Of a stretch of DNA of 64,000 nt, positions 24,291 through 36,320 are shown piece after piece (the first letter of the stretch is position 1; each line of letters begins with the position of its first letter). The DNA is taken from assembly GCF_032062135.1 (NCBI RefSeq), contig NC_092862.1, positions 61,557,331-61,621,330 of the forward strand. The letters are read 5' to 3'. The DNA comes from Pyxicephalus adspersus. Its lineage: Eukaryota; Chordata; Amphibia; Anura; Pyxicephalidae. Made by a program: the position numbers and the translations under genes. The notes beneath the pieces are model-generated. The model saw nothing but the letters and a program-made list of their open reading frames with translations, ran no database searches and was not told the DNA's origin.

Positions 24291-27200
24291 CTACAAATGA
24301 AAAAAATAGAAAATGAAATAATATTAAAACAGTATATTTAAAAGAGAGAAAACCAAAGTAGAAGTATGTAAACTGTGAACTAACATTTGTCCCATGGAGA
24401 AATATCAAAATAACTATACTGGGTGGGGAGAAGTGAGGTCAACTAAAAAAAAAATTGGGGATGGCAAAGGTTATAGTTCAGGTTATTTAAATATACATTT
24501 CTAATACATTAAAGCTTATTTGCACAGTTTCTAAGAGCTAACTAAATAGCTGTTTGTATCAATTCCTTTACAGGAAATTTAGTTATTATCATTACATTGG
24601 ACCCAGATTTTAATATGCACAACATGAAATCTGTGTTCCAGTAAATTTCATTTACATGTATAATCATAAGGGACACACAAGTAAACAAAGCAGTTGACTT
24701 GTTTGTAATCCTTGGTTTATTGACTTCTCTTAGTCATCCATAATTCAGGGAAAACCTGCAGAGAGCTCTCATGGGGATTCCTTAATACACTCAATGCTGC
24801 TTTGTCTTGTTTTGCTTAATATAAATATTATACTAAAGGTAAAGTAACTGTAATGCAATCTTGCAAAACAGTAGTAATGGTCTTCATTTTATCTGGGTAA
24901 AAAATATAAATAAAAGACACATATTAGCTGTCAAAAGAAAAATAAAATTTGCATTTAAGCATTAGTTTACTTTGCCCTTGAAATTGTTGAACAGGTGCTC
25001 TGATGTAACAGGGTTATCAATGTGTAGCTGACACAGCTTTTGGTCTGGTGTGAAAATAATATTGTAAAGATTCTGACACAGGAGGGTTTACAGACTTGTT
25101 TCCCAACCCTATTGACATGGAGGAACCGCTTCAGGGAACCCCTTCTGTAATTACTATATCCACAACTCATAGTACATTAGTGTGGTTGTCAGTAGAAAGA
25201 ATGCCTCTTTCATTGCTGGCCAGTTGGAAGAATGTCACTCTTACAAATGCTCAAAAAGATCATTGGTATTAGTTAAACTGAGAGAGTCAAAAATTGCTCA
25301 TTGCTCAAGGAACCCCTAGCAACCTCTGGAGGTACCCCAGTGTTCCACAAATCCCTAGTTGAGATACTCTGGTTTAGAATGTGGGGTGTTATGGTTCAAA
25401 TCAAGATTGGCTGGATGAAAAAAAATATTACAATGTAATTTGATGCTACATCTTCTCAAGTAGCTCAGTGGGTATAGATGTGGTTCAAGGTTTAGCTAGT
25501 GAAAGTAAGGGTTTAAAGTTACCCAACATCTTAGTCACTAATAAATACAGTTAGGCAAGGTTGACACACTGTAGGTGTAGTGTTTTTGGTCAGCAATATC
25601 CAGATAATGAGTTCTTATGAGTTGTTGCATTTAGTATTTAATTAGTTTATCAGGAAGCCCAGATGCTAATATTATCTATCATAAGATATCTTTTTCTCCC
25701 ATTTGTCTAATAAAGCCTTTTCCAAAAAGTGTGAATCAGCCTTTTGCCAGTGATAAGATCTAAAGGGTTAATTTTTGCATTGTAATTGCACTTCAGAAAT
25801 GTTTGAGTTTGAGAAAGGTCCAAAGAAAGGTAAATCGGAACATAGGAACTAATATTGATGGCACACAGCACCTTAAAAAGAATTTAAAATTTGTCTCTTG
25901 TATTTAACTACTTTTACATGAGATGTGAACTAGTCTAACTATCTTGTCCCTCAAAGTTTCTCAGATGGAATATTCAAACTTATATGGGAAGAAGGATTTT
26001 TAATTAGTTCTATAATGGGCAGTTTTGAAGTGGTGAATAATAATCTAGTTGATGTAAGTTTGCCCACAAAAGTTGTTATAGAGCTGGTTAAACTAAGAGA
26101 CTAACGATCCTAGTTGTGTATAGATAATACAAAGAAAATGTCAAAACTGAAAATATCTCCAAACATTTATTGGGAAGCTTGCCATGTAGGTGCGTAATTC
26201 TTCAGCGAAAAGGGAATCACCATTTGCTATAGTTTATACCAGTATGTTTCCCAATCTACCAATTTAAAAAAAAAAGTAATATGTTTGTCCAATCTGAACC
26301 TCCAGTTAACCACTTACTTGTATATTAGGGGATAACAAATGTGTCATAGCTTCATTTTTAATAATTTTATCACATATCTTAAAGGAGTAGATTGTTAATG
26401 GAATTGTTGTTGGAGTTAGACTCTGTGGCTGGTAAGTAGCTATAGAGCATGGGCTTAATTCTTCCCTGCAATAGTTCTATCAAGCAAGATTCATACCTTA
26501 TTGTTTACATTAAAATTAAATTCAAAGATTATTGGTAATGCTGTGGCTCTGTGATATAAATACTGGTCTGATAGATCATAGGCTACTCCCTACTTCTAGT
26601 AAAGGATGAGTAATCTTTGTTTTGCGTTACAGAGTAAAGAAACATCTACTTAGCCTAATAAGTACTATTTGGAGGATAAAGAAAATTCTTGAACGTTTTG
26701 AGGGATTCATTTATATACCCGACGAAGCTATGTTTCTGTTGCTTTGTTCCACCTGCACAGATCTTTGGAAATATTTAAGTGAAATGGCTGATAACATTTG
26801 GCATAGAGTAGTTTGTAACTGACTGTTTGTAATTTTATGGCTAAATATTCAATCGATTGCTTCCACTAAGTAAAAAGAGAGATGTTGCGTCAGAAAGGTG
26901 GTCCATCTACAACCAAGGGAAGTATATCAGTTTTATTATAGTAATTTGAAAGCCTGATGGTGCTGAATATTTTTACATTTTATTCAGGGAGGCTCACTAT
27001 TGGATTTCAAATGAAAAATAAGATATTATTTACAGTGAAAAAAAGGGGGGCTCATATGAATAAATGAAGGGGGTAAGGACAGAAGAGGGAAAACAGACTG
27101 AGCAAAAGTAGTCCAAGGGAGAAAAAGACCAGGGGTAGTGAAAAGGCTGGAGGATTAGATATGCAAAATTCCATGTCCCAGGTAGCGACATGGGTGGATG

Positions 27201-27952
27201 TGGCTGAACATCGCACTAGTGAAGTCCATTCTGGAGTACAGAAGTACAAAAAGAAGTTATATTCAACAATAAACCAGAGATCAACCGTAAGCATTTTATC
27301 CTACTGAGGAGTTTTGATTTTACTTGTTTTGTTTGAGTCACTTGGGTAGAAATAATTCCAGGCACCTTAAAGTAATCCTTAATAACTTCAGCAAAAATCT
27401 ACTAGTCTTATTGTTCAATGAACTAGTGGAGGTTATGTCATAGAAAACCCACCAATCCATTTTCAAATAAAAACAGCTTTAAGGATTTTGGCAAATTGGG
27501 GTCTACTTTACTTTTCTGGCAATTCCAGTTCAGAAAAAAAAGTAAACTTTCTGACAAATAGAGATAATCAAGTTTTTTTCTGATAATGGAAAACACGATT
27601 AAAGCAGAATGAAACACTGCAGACTAGAATGTAGTAAGACTGGTGCATGTGTGGGTGAGATCAGTGGGGTGATAAACAGCAATAGCTCCAGAAGGGAGAA
27701 GATATAGAACCTTTGAAGGTTGTCATCATTATGTATATTTTGTGAACTTGCAGATGGTGGAAAGTGATGTTTTTTAATTTAATTTCACTTTAAATGCCAT
27801 TTAACTTATTTATTCTGTCAGTGGCTGTTACTAAAATATATTGTTAATAATCTTTTAATCAACACAGATAAAGTGAAAATTTTAGAAATTATTATGTTTG
27901 AATTCTCAAAGGAAATGAAACCATGTAAGTATTCTGAATTCTTTTTACTTGC
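24291..27952 (-). other. adtrp: ADTRP intron 5, GC-AG type
   Basis: A 3.66-kb intron that starts GCAAGT (27952-27947) and ends TTTGTAG. The GC donor is inferred from phase and from alignment to human ADTRP; see the finding. It contains one clear hAT-type MITE copy at 25091-25371, and otherwise AT-rich unique-looking sequence. Confidence 0.75.
25091..25371 (+). mobile_element. hAT-type MITE (CAGTGTTTCTCAACC family)
   Basis: It begins CAGACTTGTTTCCCAACCCT and ends CCCTAGTTGAGATACTCTG, the family's two inverted ends with some decay. Inside are GGAACCCCTTCTGTAATTAC, ATTAGTGTGGTTGTCAGTAG, GGAAGAATGTCACTCTTAC and GGAACCCCTAGCAACCTCTG. It sits in ADTRP intron 5. Confidence 0.82.
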
Positions 27953-28068
27953 CAGCTTAGATACGCTACTGAGCAAATCCCCAAGAGAGTGAGTCCCTTT
28001 CTCTTTGGAGGATAGTGATGTGGAGATGTTACAATTTCCAAGACAGCAATAGGGAACACAGCTGTGTG
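27953..28068 (-). CDS. adtrp: ADTRP coding exon 5, catalytic His, GC splice donor
   Basis: This 116-nt exon (38 codons plus two bases) reads from 28068 to 27953. The acceptor is TTTGTTTTTCAG. The first codon, CAC, gives the His matching human His131, the second catalytic residue. It is followed by TAVFPIAVLEIV (a membrane helix), then HHYPPKRKGLTLLGICSVAYLS. Human ADTRP has HSYPSKKTGLTLL and SIAYIS here. The GLTLL motif and lack of an extra residue before YP favour ADTRP over AIG1. The only exit that keeps length and phase is after the bases TG at 27954-27953. The intron then starts GCAAGT, a GC donor rather than GT. The split codon becomes TGG (Trp) where human has Arg. Confidence 0.92.
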
Positions 28069-28550
28069 CTGAAAAACAAACAAAAACACATTTTAGTTGC
28101 ATCAGATGAATTGGTATTCAATTGGATATTTTTTTATACATAGTAAAAATATACTGTTTGTTGCTCACTATTCAAATGTGATCCTAAAATAAATGTGCAG
28201 AAAATTATAACACTGATATGCAAATTTTTAATTTAATGAGATTCTTTCAGCATACAGTTGTAGAAACATGAAAGATAAAGATGTGTTTCTAGAAAATGTC
28301 TATTGGGAATACTAAACTGCACTGGGGTTAATGTTACATGCTAATTGGCAGGAGTAATTTTTACTTGGAAATCTATCCAGTGGGGACACTGAAAAGGTTT
28401 TAAGCACATTTTAGAACATTGAGAAGCAGAATCCCTAACAATGTTTTTTTTTTATCAATGCCCATGCTTTTATGTCTAGGTTATGATCCTTCATTTCCTA
28501 GAACTGAGTTCTTACTTTATACCATAGATTAACATTTGCAAAAGTGCATG

Positions 28551-28571
28551 ATATATATATATATATATACC

Positions 28572-28609
<38 letters not shown>
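28551..28609. repeat. (TA)n microsatellite with central ACCGGT palindrome
   Basis: Nineteen bases of alternating AT, then ACCGGT, then about 34 bases of alternating TA. The left arm plus ACCGGT plus the equal length of right arm form an exact palindrome. It is the only break in the TA alternation. Confidence 0.95.
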
Positions 28610-28610
<1 letters not shown>

Positions 28611-29269
28611 CATTAATTGAAGATGGACTGCAGTGGACTTGACATTCTCTCTTTCTTAGTTATGTAAGGTTGTAATAATATATACCTTATATCCACTGTA
28701 ACACTTATTCAATTAAATTGAATTTTTTTTTTTGAATGTCACAATATACAGATATAACTATAGTAAATTCAGTCCCACTTGTCTGGGTAATGGATATTTT
28801 TTTAAAAGATAGACACAAGTACTCTAGTTATCTAATGTGGAGGAATTTAATAGATTGAACTGAATATGATATGTGCATATATTTGAAGCATTTATGTTCC
28901 AAATAACCTTCATCATTTGTCTATTAAATAAATGTAGTGGGAGACATTTACAAAAGGCGCACAGCCTTAAGAGAGTGCAAAAAAAAATTTTTCCTATTAC
29001 AGGTATACAAAAAGCCTTTTAGCAATTCCCATATTGCATGTGAATTTTGCAGATTATCTAATATAAATATAGTTATTTTTTTTATTATTTGTTGAACTTG
29101 ATGAACTAGTCCTCAACCTGACAAGCTATGAGTTATGCAAATCTTGGACATTTTCATACCTATCCATTATCCAGAAAAGCGTATTAAAACTCCTATCCAG
29201 GTTTGGTAGTAGGAAGGTCAGAGTGACTTGCCTTGCTGTATGTATGCTGAACCTGGTGGAAGGATATCC

Positions 29270-29470
29270 ACTGCTACCACTGACCCATCAACAAAAAGGG
29301 GCACAAAGGACTAATCACCAATGGGGGCACACAAGACTGACCACAAATTAGGAGGCACGCAGTACTAGTCACCAGTACGGACACATACATTGATGACTAG
29401 ACGCACTTAATAGGGGAGGAACACTATGACTAGCAACACTTATGGTGCAAAAACAAAGACCAGCTAAATG
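29270..29470. repeat. Degenerate minisatellite, period about 31
   Basis: Repeated variants of ‘ggggcacaaaggactaatca’, ‘gggggcacacaagactgacc’, ‘ggaggcacgcagtactagtc’ and ‘acggacacatacattgatga’ follow each other at about 30-32-base spacing. It is decayed and non-coding. Confidence 0.55.
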
Positions 29471-31839
29471 TAAGGAGACTTAATACCCAACACACAGACC
29501 TCCAACAATAACTCTGAAAGCTATGTTATACATTATATAGTTTTGACCACTGCACTCCGACCCCTGCTTTTTGCATTTTAAGTTATACAAATCATAATTC
29601 TTCAAGCTATTTTGTACACATTCCTCACCCTCCTTGTTTCTTCCTCACCTGGATATGCGCATAAGATGCTTCTTCCTACTCAGTTGGAAGGAACTATTGA
29701 AGTCTTCCACAACTCACCATGGTACCATCTCAGAGCCCTGGGTGCTACGTTGTGATAAGTTCTCTGCCCTTACAATCTCTATTATCCTTTCTGTACCCTG
29801 TCTGGGTTCTTTACACTGTACCTCCTTTCATCCTTTAGTCAATTAGTTAATCGAGATCTGAAAATGTATATTTTCTTGTGTTTTAACATTACTTTAGATC
29901 CTAATTTTTTGGTTACTCTTCCCTAGAAACGTTATAAAAAAAAGAAAAACAAAATAAACGTCTGCCAGTTTAGTCGCAAACCACTAATGTCACCTCAGGG
30001 AAAGAGAATTGGAACATACCCAAAAATGTTAAAAACTTTATTTTGTACATAATAAAATACCAAAATAATTAACATAGAAAAGTTACAGTTGTTTCAGTAT
30101 AAAACAATTAATATATCATTATAATATAATGGTAAAGGAAGGGTGGGAGGTGGGTTGTCATTGGGGCCTGTATTCCATGTGCATTAAGTGGGGTTTTAAA
30201 ACTCTTTAAATTCACTTTAAATAGGGTGCAGAAATAGAGCTCATTATGAACACATCAAATCTGCACATTGAAAACAAGTGATGAGCTCTCTGCCCAGGTC
30301 TCTTGTCCATTTTCCCATAAAAATATTAACAATTTTGCTTGATATTGAATATATTGGCATCCTGACTTTTGCATTGCTCAGGGTCTGACAAGCTGGTTTT
30401 GCAGTAGCAGAAAGACATTGGTCACAGCACACAAGCAGACCTTGTCCCCTATACTGCCTCTATAATAAGACTGTACCACAAAGTGGTTGTGATAACTGAG
30501 TAGTACAGCGACTTTGAAAAAAACAATGTTTCTTTCGACTTCCCTAAATTCTGTGCTAGCTACATAGACAAGAAAACTGACTGAATCAAGAGGCTGATCT
30601 TACTTACACTTTATTTGTTGGCTGCTGTTCAGTATTAGAAGACTGTGTATAGACCAAGACTACTACATGCAAGAAGGAACTGAACTTAGATTGCATTTCA
30701 TCTTTTATGCTGCAATTGGAGCACATAATAAGAGACATCAAAGGAAATAAATATGCCAGAACAGCAAAGCTATACAATGTAGTATATTCTGCAAAACAGG
30801 ATTAATTAAATTTATGGTACTTTAGGATTGGGGCACACTTATACTCTTACAAATTAACTTTGCTTAGGGTGAACAGTATAATTTAGGTGGAACTAATCAA
30901 ATATCTATGTTAAGTGTAAAGGACACATCTTGCCTCTATGTATTAGATATTCTGCAATTATTAATATCTAAGGTTGAAATGGAATACAAATATATTTCAA
31001 ACTAATGAAAGGAATGAATGTAGATATATGTATAAAGCTTGTAGTATACATATTAGACATAGGATTGCTTAAAGTCTGATTCCAAGCTCTGGGTCTTGCG
31101 GCCTGCTGGATGAATGGGTAGTGCCATAGTGATACCCTCTCAGAGAAGATGGGCATTTGGCCCTGTGTTCATAGTACCATTATCCAGGTTGAGTCTCCCA
31201 GTTATTAAACTGGAAGGCTGAGATAATCCTGAAAGCAAGAAGTACTAAAGGTGGCATTGCAGCAGGAGTTCCTTTTTTTAACAAACAAATATAATAAAAT
31301 AAAAAAGACCCTGAAGTTGTGCTTTAGAATGGTGCTGAGTATATTATTACTGATGAGTTTTCAACTGATTCATTTTAAAGTGATATTTTGTTTGGTAAAG
31401 TACTGTAATCCTGCGCTAGGCTTCCGCCTCATTTTACAGAAGGGGGCATAGCTTTCAGATAATTTTACAGGATAGCATAATACTTTTGGAAAACTCAGCA
31501 CTAGCTTACATGGCAAAATATTGGGACAGACTAAGGCTTCAAATGGTTCTCTGTTCTGTAGTAGCAAATCCCTTGAGGTATCTAAATCTTTCTACACCTA
31601 TCTTCCGGTGAGAAAAATTAAGTATTTTTTTGATGCAAGAACTGACCTTTGTATATATGCCCCCCTTCTGTCACTCCTCCTGAATGCTCTTTTTCCTTAT
31701 GCTCTCCATATGAAAAAAAGGTCCTGCAGAATAATGATGTGGCAAGCATAGCAGGCCATGACAAAGGGTGGGTTTGGCCACACTCTGCTGTCATTGAGAG
31801 AGACTTACCTAAACTCACAATTTTTTTATGTAGCGTAAA

Positions 31840-32584
31840 AATTCTGTGTATTTGTTTCTTTTTTTTTTTTTTAACGCAACACCCGTTTTTTTAAAAAAAA
31901 GGGTGAAGCACTGCCCCCAACTACTTGATCGTTTAGGTGGTTGAGAATGAATGGAAGCGCTAAGCATCCCAGGAGGCTCTTGGGCACTTTTTGTGCAAAA
32001 ACTAAATTTGCCGATCACACTCATGCGCAGTGAGATCAGAAATTTTTTTTTCATCTTACGTCACCCAATCTCGTGCCTGGGTCAGGTGACATAGGAAGGA
32101 GAAGAAGAGAAGATGGCGGTGCCCGGAGTGCCGGCTCCAGGACGAATACCAGGACGATGCAGGACCCGATGCAGGACACCCCCAGAGCGATTGGACTGGC
32201 CTGTGGGATTAAAGGTGAGTGTATTTTTTGCCGTTTTGGGTTTAGTTCCTTTTAATCCTCACCAGTGGTGTGACTCGGAGTATAAAAAAAAAACCCATAC
32301 TTGGGGTAGCTAAAACAATGAAAAACAATGATAAATACTACGTTACCTGGTCCGCCGGCATCCTTCTTTGCGATCCCCGTCCTCTCACATCCTCTGGCCG
32401 ACATCCTCTACATCTGATGAGTCACCCGGGAGTTATTTAATTTATTTTTTTGACATGATTTTGTGTTTCAAACTTTATTATACTCCTACTAATATATTAT
32501 ACTGTAAAATAAATTTTCATGAAAACCAATGTACCGCTTTTAGACATATAAATCCGAACAGAAATTAACCACCCAGGAGGTTAA
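31840..32584. mobile_element. TTAA-ended composite repeat, copy 2
   Basis: The right end, read on the minus strand from 32584, is TTAACCTCCTGGGTGG, then AAAAGCGGTACATTGGTTTT. This is homologous to the plus-strand start of copy 1 at 5452. The body holds CATGCGCAGTGAGATC (32022), TCAGGTGACATAGG (32083) and a GC-rich run beginning AAGATGGCGGTGCCCGGAG (32110). A donor-like AAAGGTGAGTG follows (32211-32221). The 60- and 66-codon frames across it are products of this GC-rich module. Confidence 0.7.
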
Positions 32585-35405
32585 GGAAGCTAAAAAAAAT
32601 CAGACCTACACTAATTAGAGTTTATTTACTACAGGAGTTTAGGCAGTTAACAAAGTGAATGAACTCTATGCAAAGGACAAGTAACTCAGCTTAGGTAATA
32701 AAGTGAATTTTGCTGACTTCAGAATCTTAATTGAGAATCCAGAACCATGTTTTTTTTTTATTTTGCAAATGAAATGGATATTCCTTACAAAGTGAATTTG
32801 CACCATATTTACTTAGCTAAGTGAATAATCCTAATATAATATTTATGCTAAGTAAACAGCTTAAATACATTTAGTAAATCACCCCCATTTTGTCAGCTGC
32901 CATTTCTGATTTAGTTCTAAAATACACTGCTTGTCTTGTTGGTGTTCAAAACCTTGACTTCACTGTCCCAGAATGCAGCTCAGGTGTTCTGCTAGTACAA
33001 CTTACCACAGAATTATTGGCATGCTTGTTTTAGGTATATAACTAAAACTACTAAAGCCAACCTTCAGCCTTGCTATTTGAAGGTTTCAAACCTATTTATT
33101 TCTGCTGACACTTAGGATGGGAGTATGTAACCAGAACAAGGTGGTTCAACAATTTCACACCTGAAAATTTGCAGTGTCACATTCCCTTGTGATTTTAGTT
33201 TAGGGTGTTTGTGCTGTGTGGATATAAATGCTGTGGTATTTTCTTACACTGATAGAACTGATAAAGTGGCTTGGCAATTCCCATGAATCTCTACTTTAAC
33301 TAGAATCTGAGCCTACTTATATGCAACAGTCCTTGTCTCCACCAAATATCCACATACAAACCTCAGCAAAATCATTACTAAAAACCGGAACTCCTATTTT
33401 ACATATGCTTTCCCACACATAGAATATAGATAGAGTACTAATATACTATGAGCCTACCTTATAGGAGAACGTTGTTAAAATAATTAAAGAGCTACTCAAC
33501 AACCAGCAGCTGTTAATACAATTTGCATATATGATTACAATATAGCATTAGGTAAAGTTCAGGAGTAAGCAAAGTGCAGTCCAGCCTACTGAGTGCAGCT
33601 TTTATGCAATATAAAGTAGTAAGCACAGTGTACAGAGTATAATGGAGCCCTGGATATCAACAAATACCTCAACAGATGTTTTGACCCTTTACCCCCTTGC
33701 AAAACACTGCTAACCCTTATGTCTCAACATGCAAAACACTGAAAATCTTTACACCCCCTAAAAACTTACTATAGGTGTATTGATATGTCTGCAGAGGATC
33801 GAAATTATGTTGTCTAAGAGTATGGTTAGCCTCTCATATAACAATAGGAAAATAGGGAATAGAGATTTTAGGAATATAGGAATTTTATGAAAATCTTTTT
33901 TTTGTCTCTGCCCAACAAAACACTGTCAGTGGTAAATCTAACAGAATAAAATAGAAAAAATAAGAAAAGTTCATAGATAGAGAATGCATACCATATTTTC
34001 AACCAAAAGCATTTTGTTCTAATTTTAAGATGAATGGGAACGGATTTGAGCTTCTATTGAATTTTTACTGCCATCATGGGTCTGTTAAAGAGAGTTCTTC
34101 TTATTTAGTGTCTTGCTAGACAGGAAATGAGAAAAAAGTCTGTAACAGCAACACAGATTTGGGAAAAACCTCAAACTAATAAATACTAATTAGTTATACA
34201 TTATGAGTTTCTCTCAAGATGGTCAAGATGGTACTAGCAAAAAAAAAACAGCCGGCAGTTTTCGAATCAGTTTCAGAAAGGGGCTATTCTGACCGTTCTT
34301 CATATTCTATTGGTAGTGGGTATCAATAAAAATTAATTTTCAGTTATAAATATTTTAAAAAAAGCTTGGTCATGGTCAAGGTAACTGCTAGCAAAAGCAA
34401 TCAATGCAAATAAAACGTGCACTAGAAGGGCGGTAAACTACAAATCACAAATATATACAGATACTGCTCAAACAAAGCAGTCTGAAAAAAATGCATATAT
34501 AATGGATACTAAGAGTTTTTATTTCAGTCACCAAGCTGACACTGAAGATCATGTTAATTTGAGAATGATCAATTTGTGCACATGTGCAATAGTGAACCCG
34601 CAAAAAAAACTTGTGTATGTGTGTGGGATGGGAAGGGGGGGATATTGATGAGGGCTATAGAAAGTTAATGAAAGTGCAAATGTTAGCCCTGAACTTTAAT
34701 TAAAAACATACTTAGCTGATGATTTTAAAAGCCAATACATGAAGCTTGGAATATGTTAAAGACAGGCCTGTGGAAGCTGTGGAAAAATATTATGGCGGAA
34801 CTATAGCTTTTTGCACCTACTCTTTAGATATAAATGGACAATTCATCTCCATGATCTAATACTAGTTTGTTCTTTCAGTTCCTGAGGTTGCAGTAGCACC
34901 CCCTAAACCTATGTACTAGTACCTGGCACTACAGATGGTAACTTTACCATTAACCTTCCTTTAAGCTTAAACTTTGCACAGTCATTCTCTGCAATCCTCT
35001 TTCATTGTTGATAGCCATTCCACCATCTTCACTCTACTCACCTGAGGATGTCCTGCAGGGTTCCTTCAACACTAATCTTCTCTGCCCACTGTTCCCCGGC
35101 ATTTCTCTACCAACACATCTCAGCTGTGATCCCTTTACAAAACACTGCTCACTTCTACACTCCACTGCAATCCTCATAGCGCACACAACCCCAGTCAGAT
35201 TTTCTCAAATATATCTGAGGGCAACAGATTTGGATTGAAAAATGACAAAAGTGAAAATTGAAAATCACCCATGTAATTACTAAAAAAAATAGACCTTCTG
35301 TTACCTTAAGAAAACTGTCATCAAGACCATAGTTAGGGTAAATCTCTCAAGTGGGGAAAATACAGCAGTAAAACCAGAAATTTTTCCCTTAATTTTTATC
35401 TAAAC

Positions 35406-35645
35406 CAGTGGTCGCCAAACTTTTGGAGCTTACGAACCACTAAATTTACAGATGCGCCGGGAGCTGTATGTCCTTCAAAGAAACTTCCCCCAGAGTGATG
35501 CCATGATGCCAGAACCCAACCACTCCCCCACTGCAGGTCTGAGCCTGTGATCCGTATGGGAGACATGATCTGCCGCTCTGGCCGGTGCCCCCCCCCCACG
35601 GCCAGAGCCACGGACCACCATATGTTCTCGCGGTCCACCAGTTCG
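35406..35645 (-). mobile_element. Truncated hAT-type MITE, related to the element at 9235
   Basis: The plus-strand start CAGTGGTCGCCAAACTTTTG matches the hAT terminus. Read on the minus strand the other end gives CTGGTGGACCGCGAGAACAT and GGTCCGTGGCTCTGGCC, which align with CTGGTGGTCCGCGAGAAAAT and the CCGGCCAGAGCCGCGGACC area of 9235-9594. The distal terminus is missing. Two reading frames of 76 and 104 codons over it are not genes. Confidence 0.7.
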
Positions 35646-36218
35646 GATCCGGATCTAAACAATATATCAGTACCACAATTCTTGTATGTGTGAAGGGACA
35701 GGATTGTCATAATGAGATGGAAATGTGCATTATCAGCAGAATCCTTCCCCCCCTTCTCTAATCCTTAACATGGGGGTGCTTGGGTCACAGAGAAAGATGA
35801 AAACAATGCTAACTGATAAAGGTACAGCAGAGGCAGTCAGAACTGGATATGGAAATTATTTTCCTTTTCCTATAAAGGTTTTTTTCTTACTGACCCCAAA
35901 AATTGGTTTTAGCAGTTGTTCCCCAAAGCCTAAACATTATTTCAAGAATTCCACAGGGATTTCCACAGCCTTGAAAAAGGCTGCTTTAGACAGGTTGTAT
36001 AGATGTGGGGTAACATTTAATAACTACTGAGAACCCTAGACAGTTGAATCCCAGAAATCTGGAAAATGGGATCGCAAGGACAAACCGTCTTCTGTGTGCA
36101 AACTTACACCTTAAGTACAAAGTATTAATCAAACATCTACTTTTTCCATTGTGATTCAGTGAAGGATGAAATAAAAACTGTATGCTGTAAGCTTCCTTTC
36201 AGCTTTCAGCAAACTTAC

Positions 36219-36320
36219 CACAGCATGGTTCAGCCATAGTGGAATGACTTTATCCAAACCCTCGGGGTAGACCAACTGCCTGTCATATGTATACAATGCC
36301 CAGAAGGATAAAAAAACAAA
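36219..36320 (-). CDS. adtrp: ADTRP coding exon 4, WLNHA motif
   Basis: This 102-nt, 34-codon, phase-0 exon reads from 36320 to 36219. The acceptor is TTCATTGCAG and the donor GTAAGT. It begins FVFLSFWALYTYDRQ and ends GLDKVIPLWLNHAV. Human ADTRP reads FVFLAFWILFLYNRD and VLDTVIPVWLNHAM over the same length. The WLNHA(M/V) block immediately precedes the catalytic His, which is the first codon of the next exon. VIPxWLNHA fits ADTRP better than AIG1, which as I recall has IPGWLNHGM. The exon completes the third membrane helix and the loop leading into the fourth. Confidence 0.94.

Larger units (their letters stand above)
28069..36218 (-). other. adtrp: ADTRP intron 4
   Basis: The largest intron fully contained in the window, about 8.15 kb. 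It carries a (TA)n tract with a central ACCGGT (28551-28609), a degenerate minisatellite (29270-29470), a TTAA-ended composite repeat (about 31840-32584) and a truncated hAT MITE (35406-35645). The rest (30000-31800, 32600-35300) is AT-rich with no exon that fits either gene strand. Confidence 0.75.

Noticed and set aside
32073..32313. CpG-rich ATGGCGG frame followed by a GTGAGT donor, resembling a first coding exon
   Set aside because: The same module occurs in the repeat copies at 5452 and 62310 with a different frame, so it is repeat sequence and not evidence for a gene by itself.
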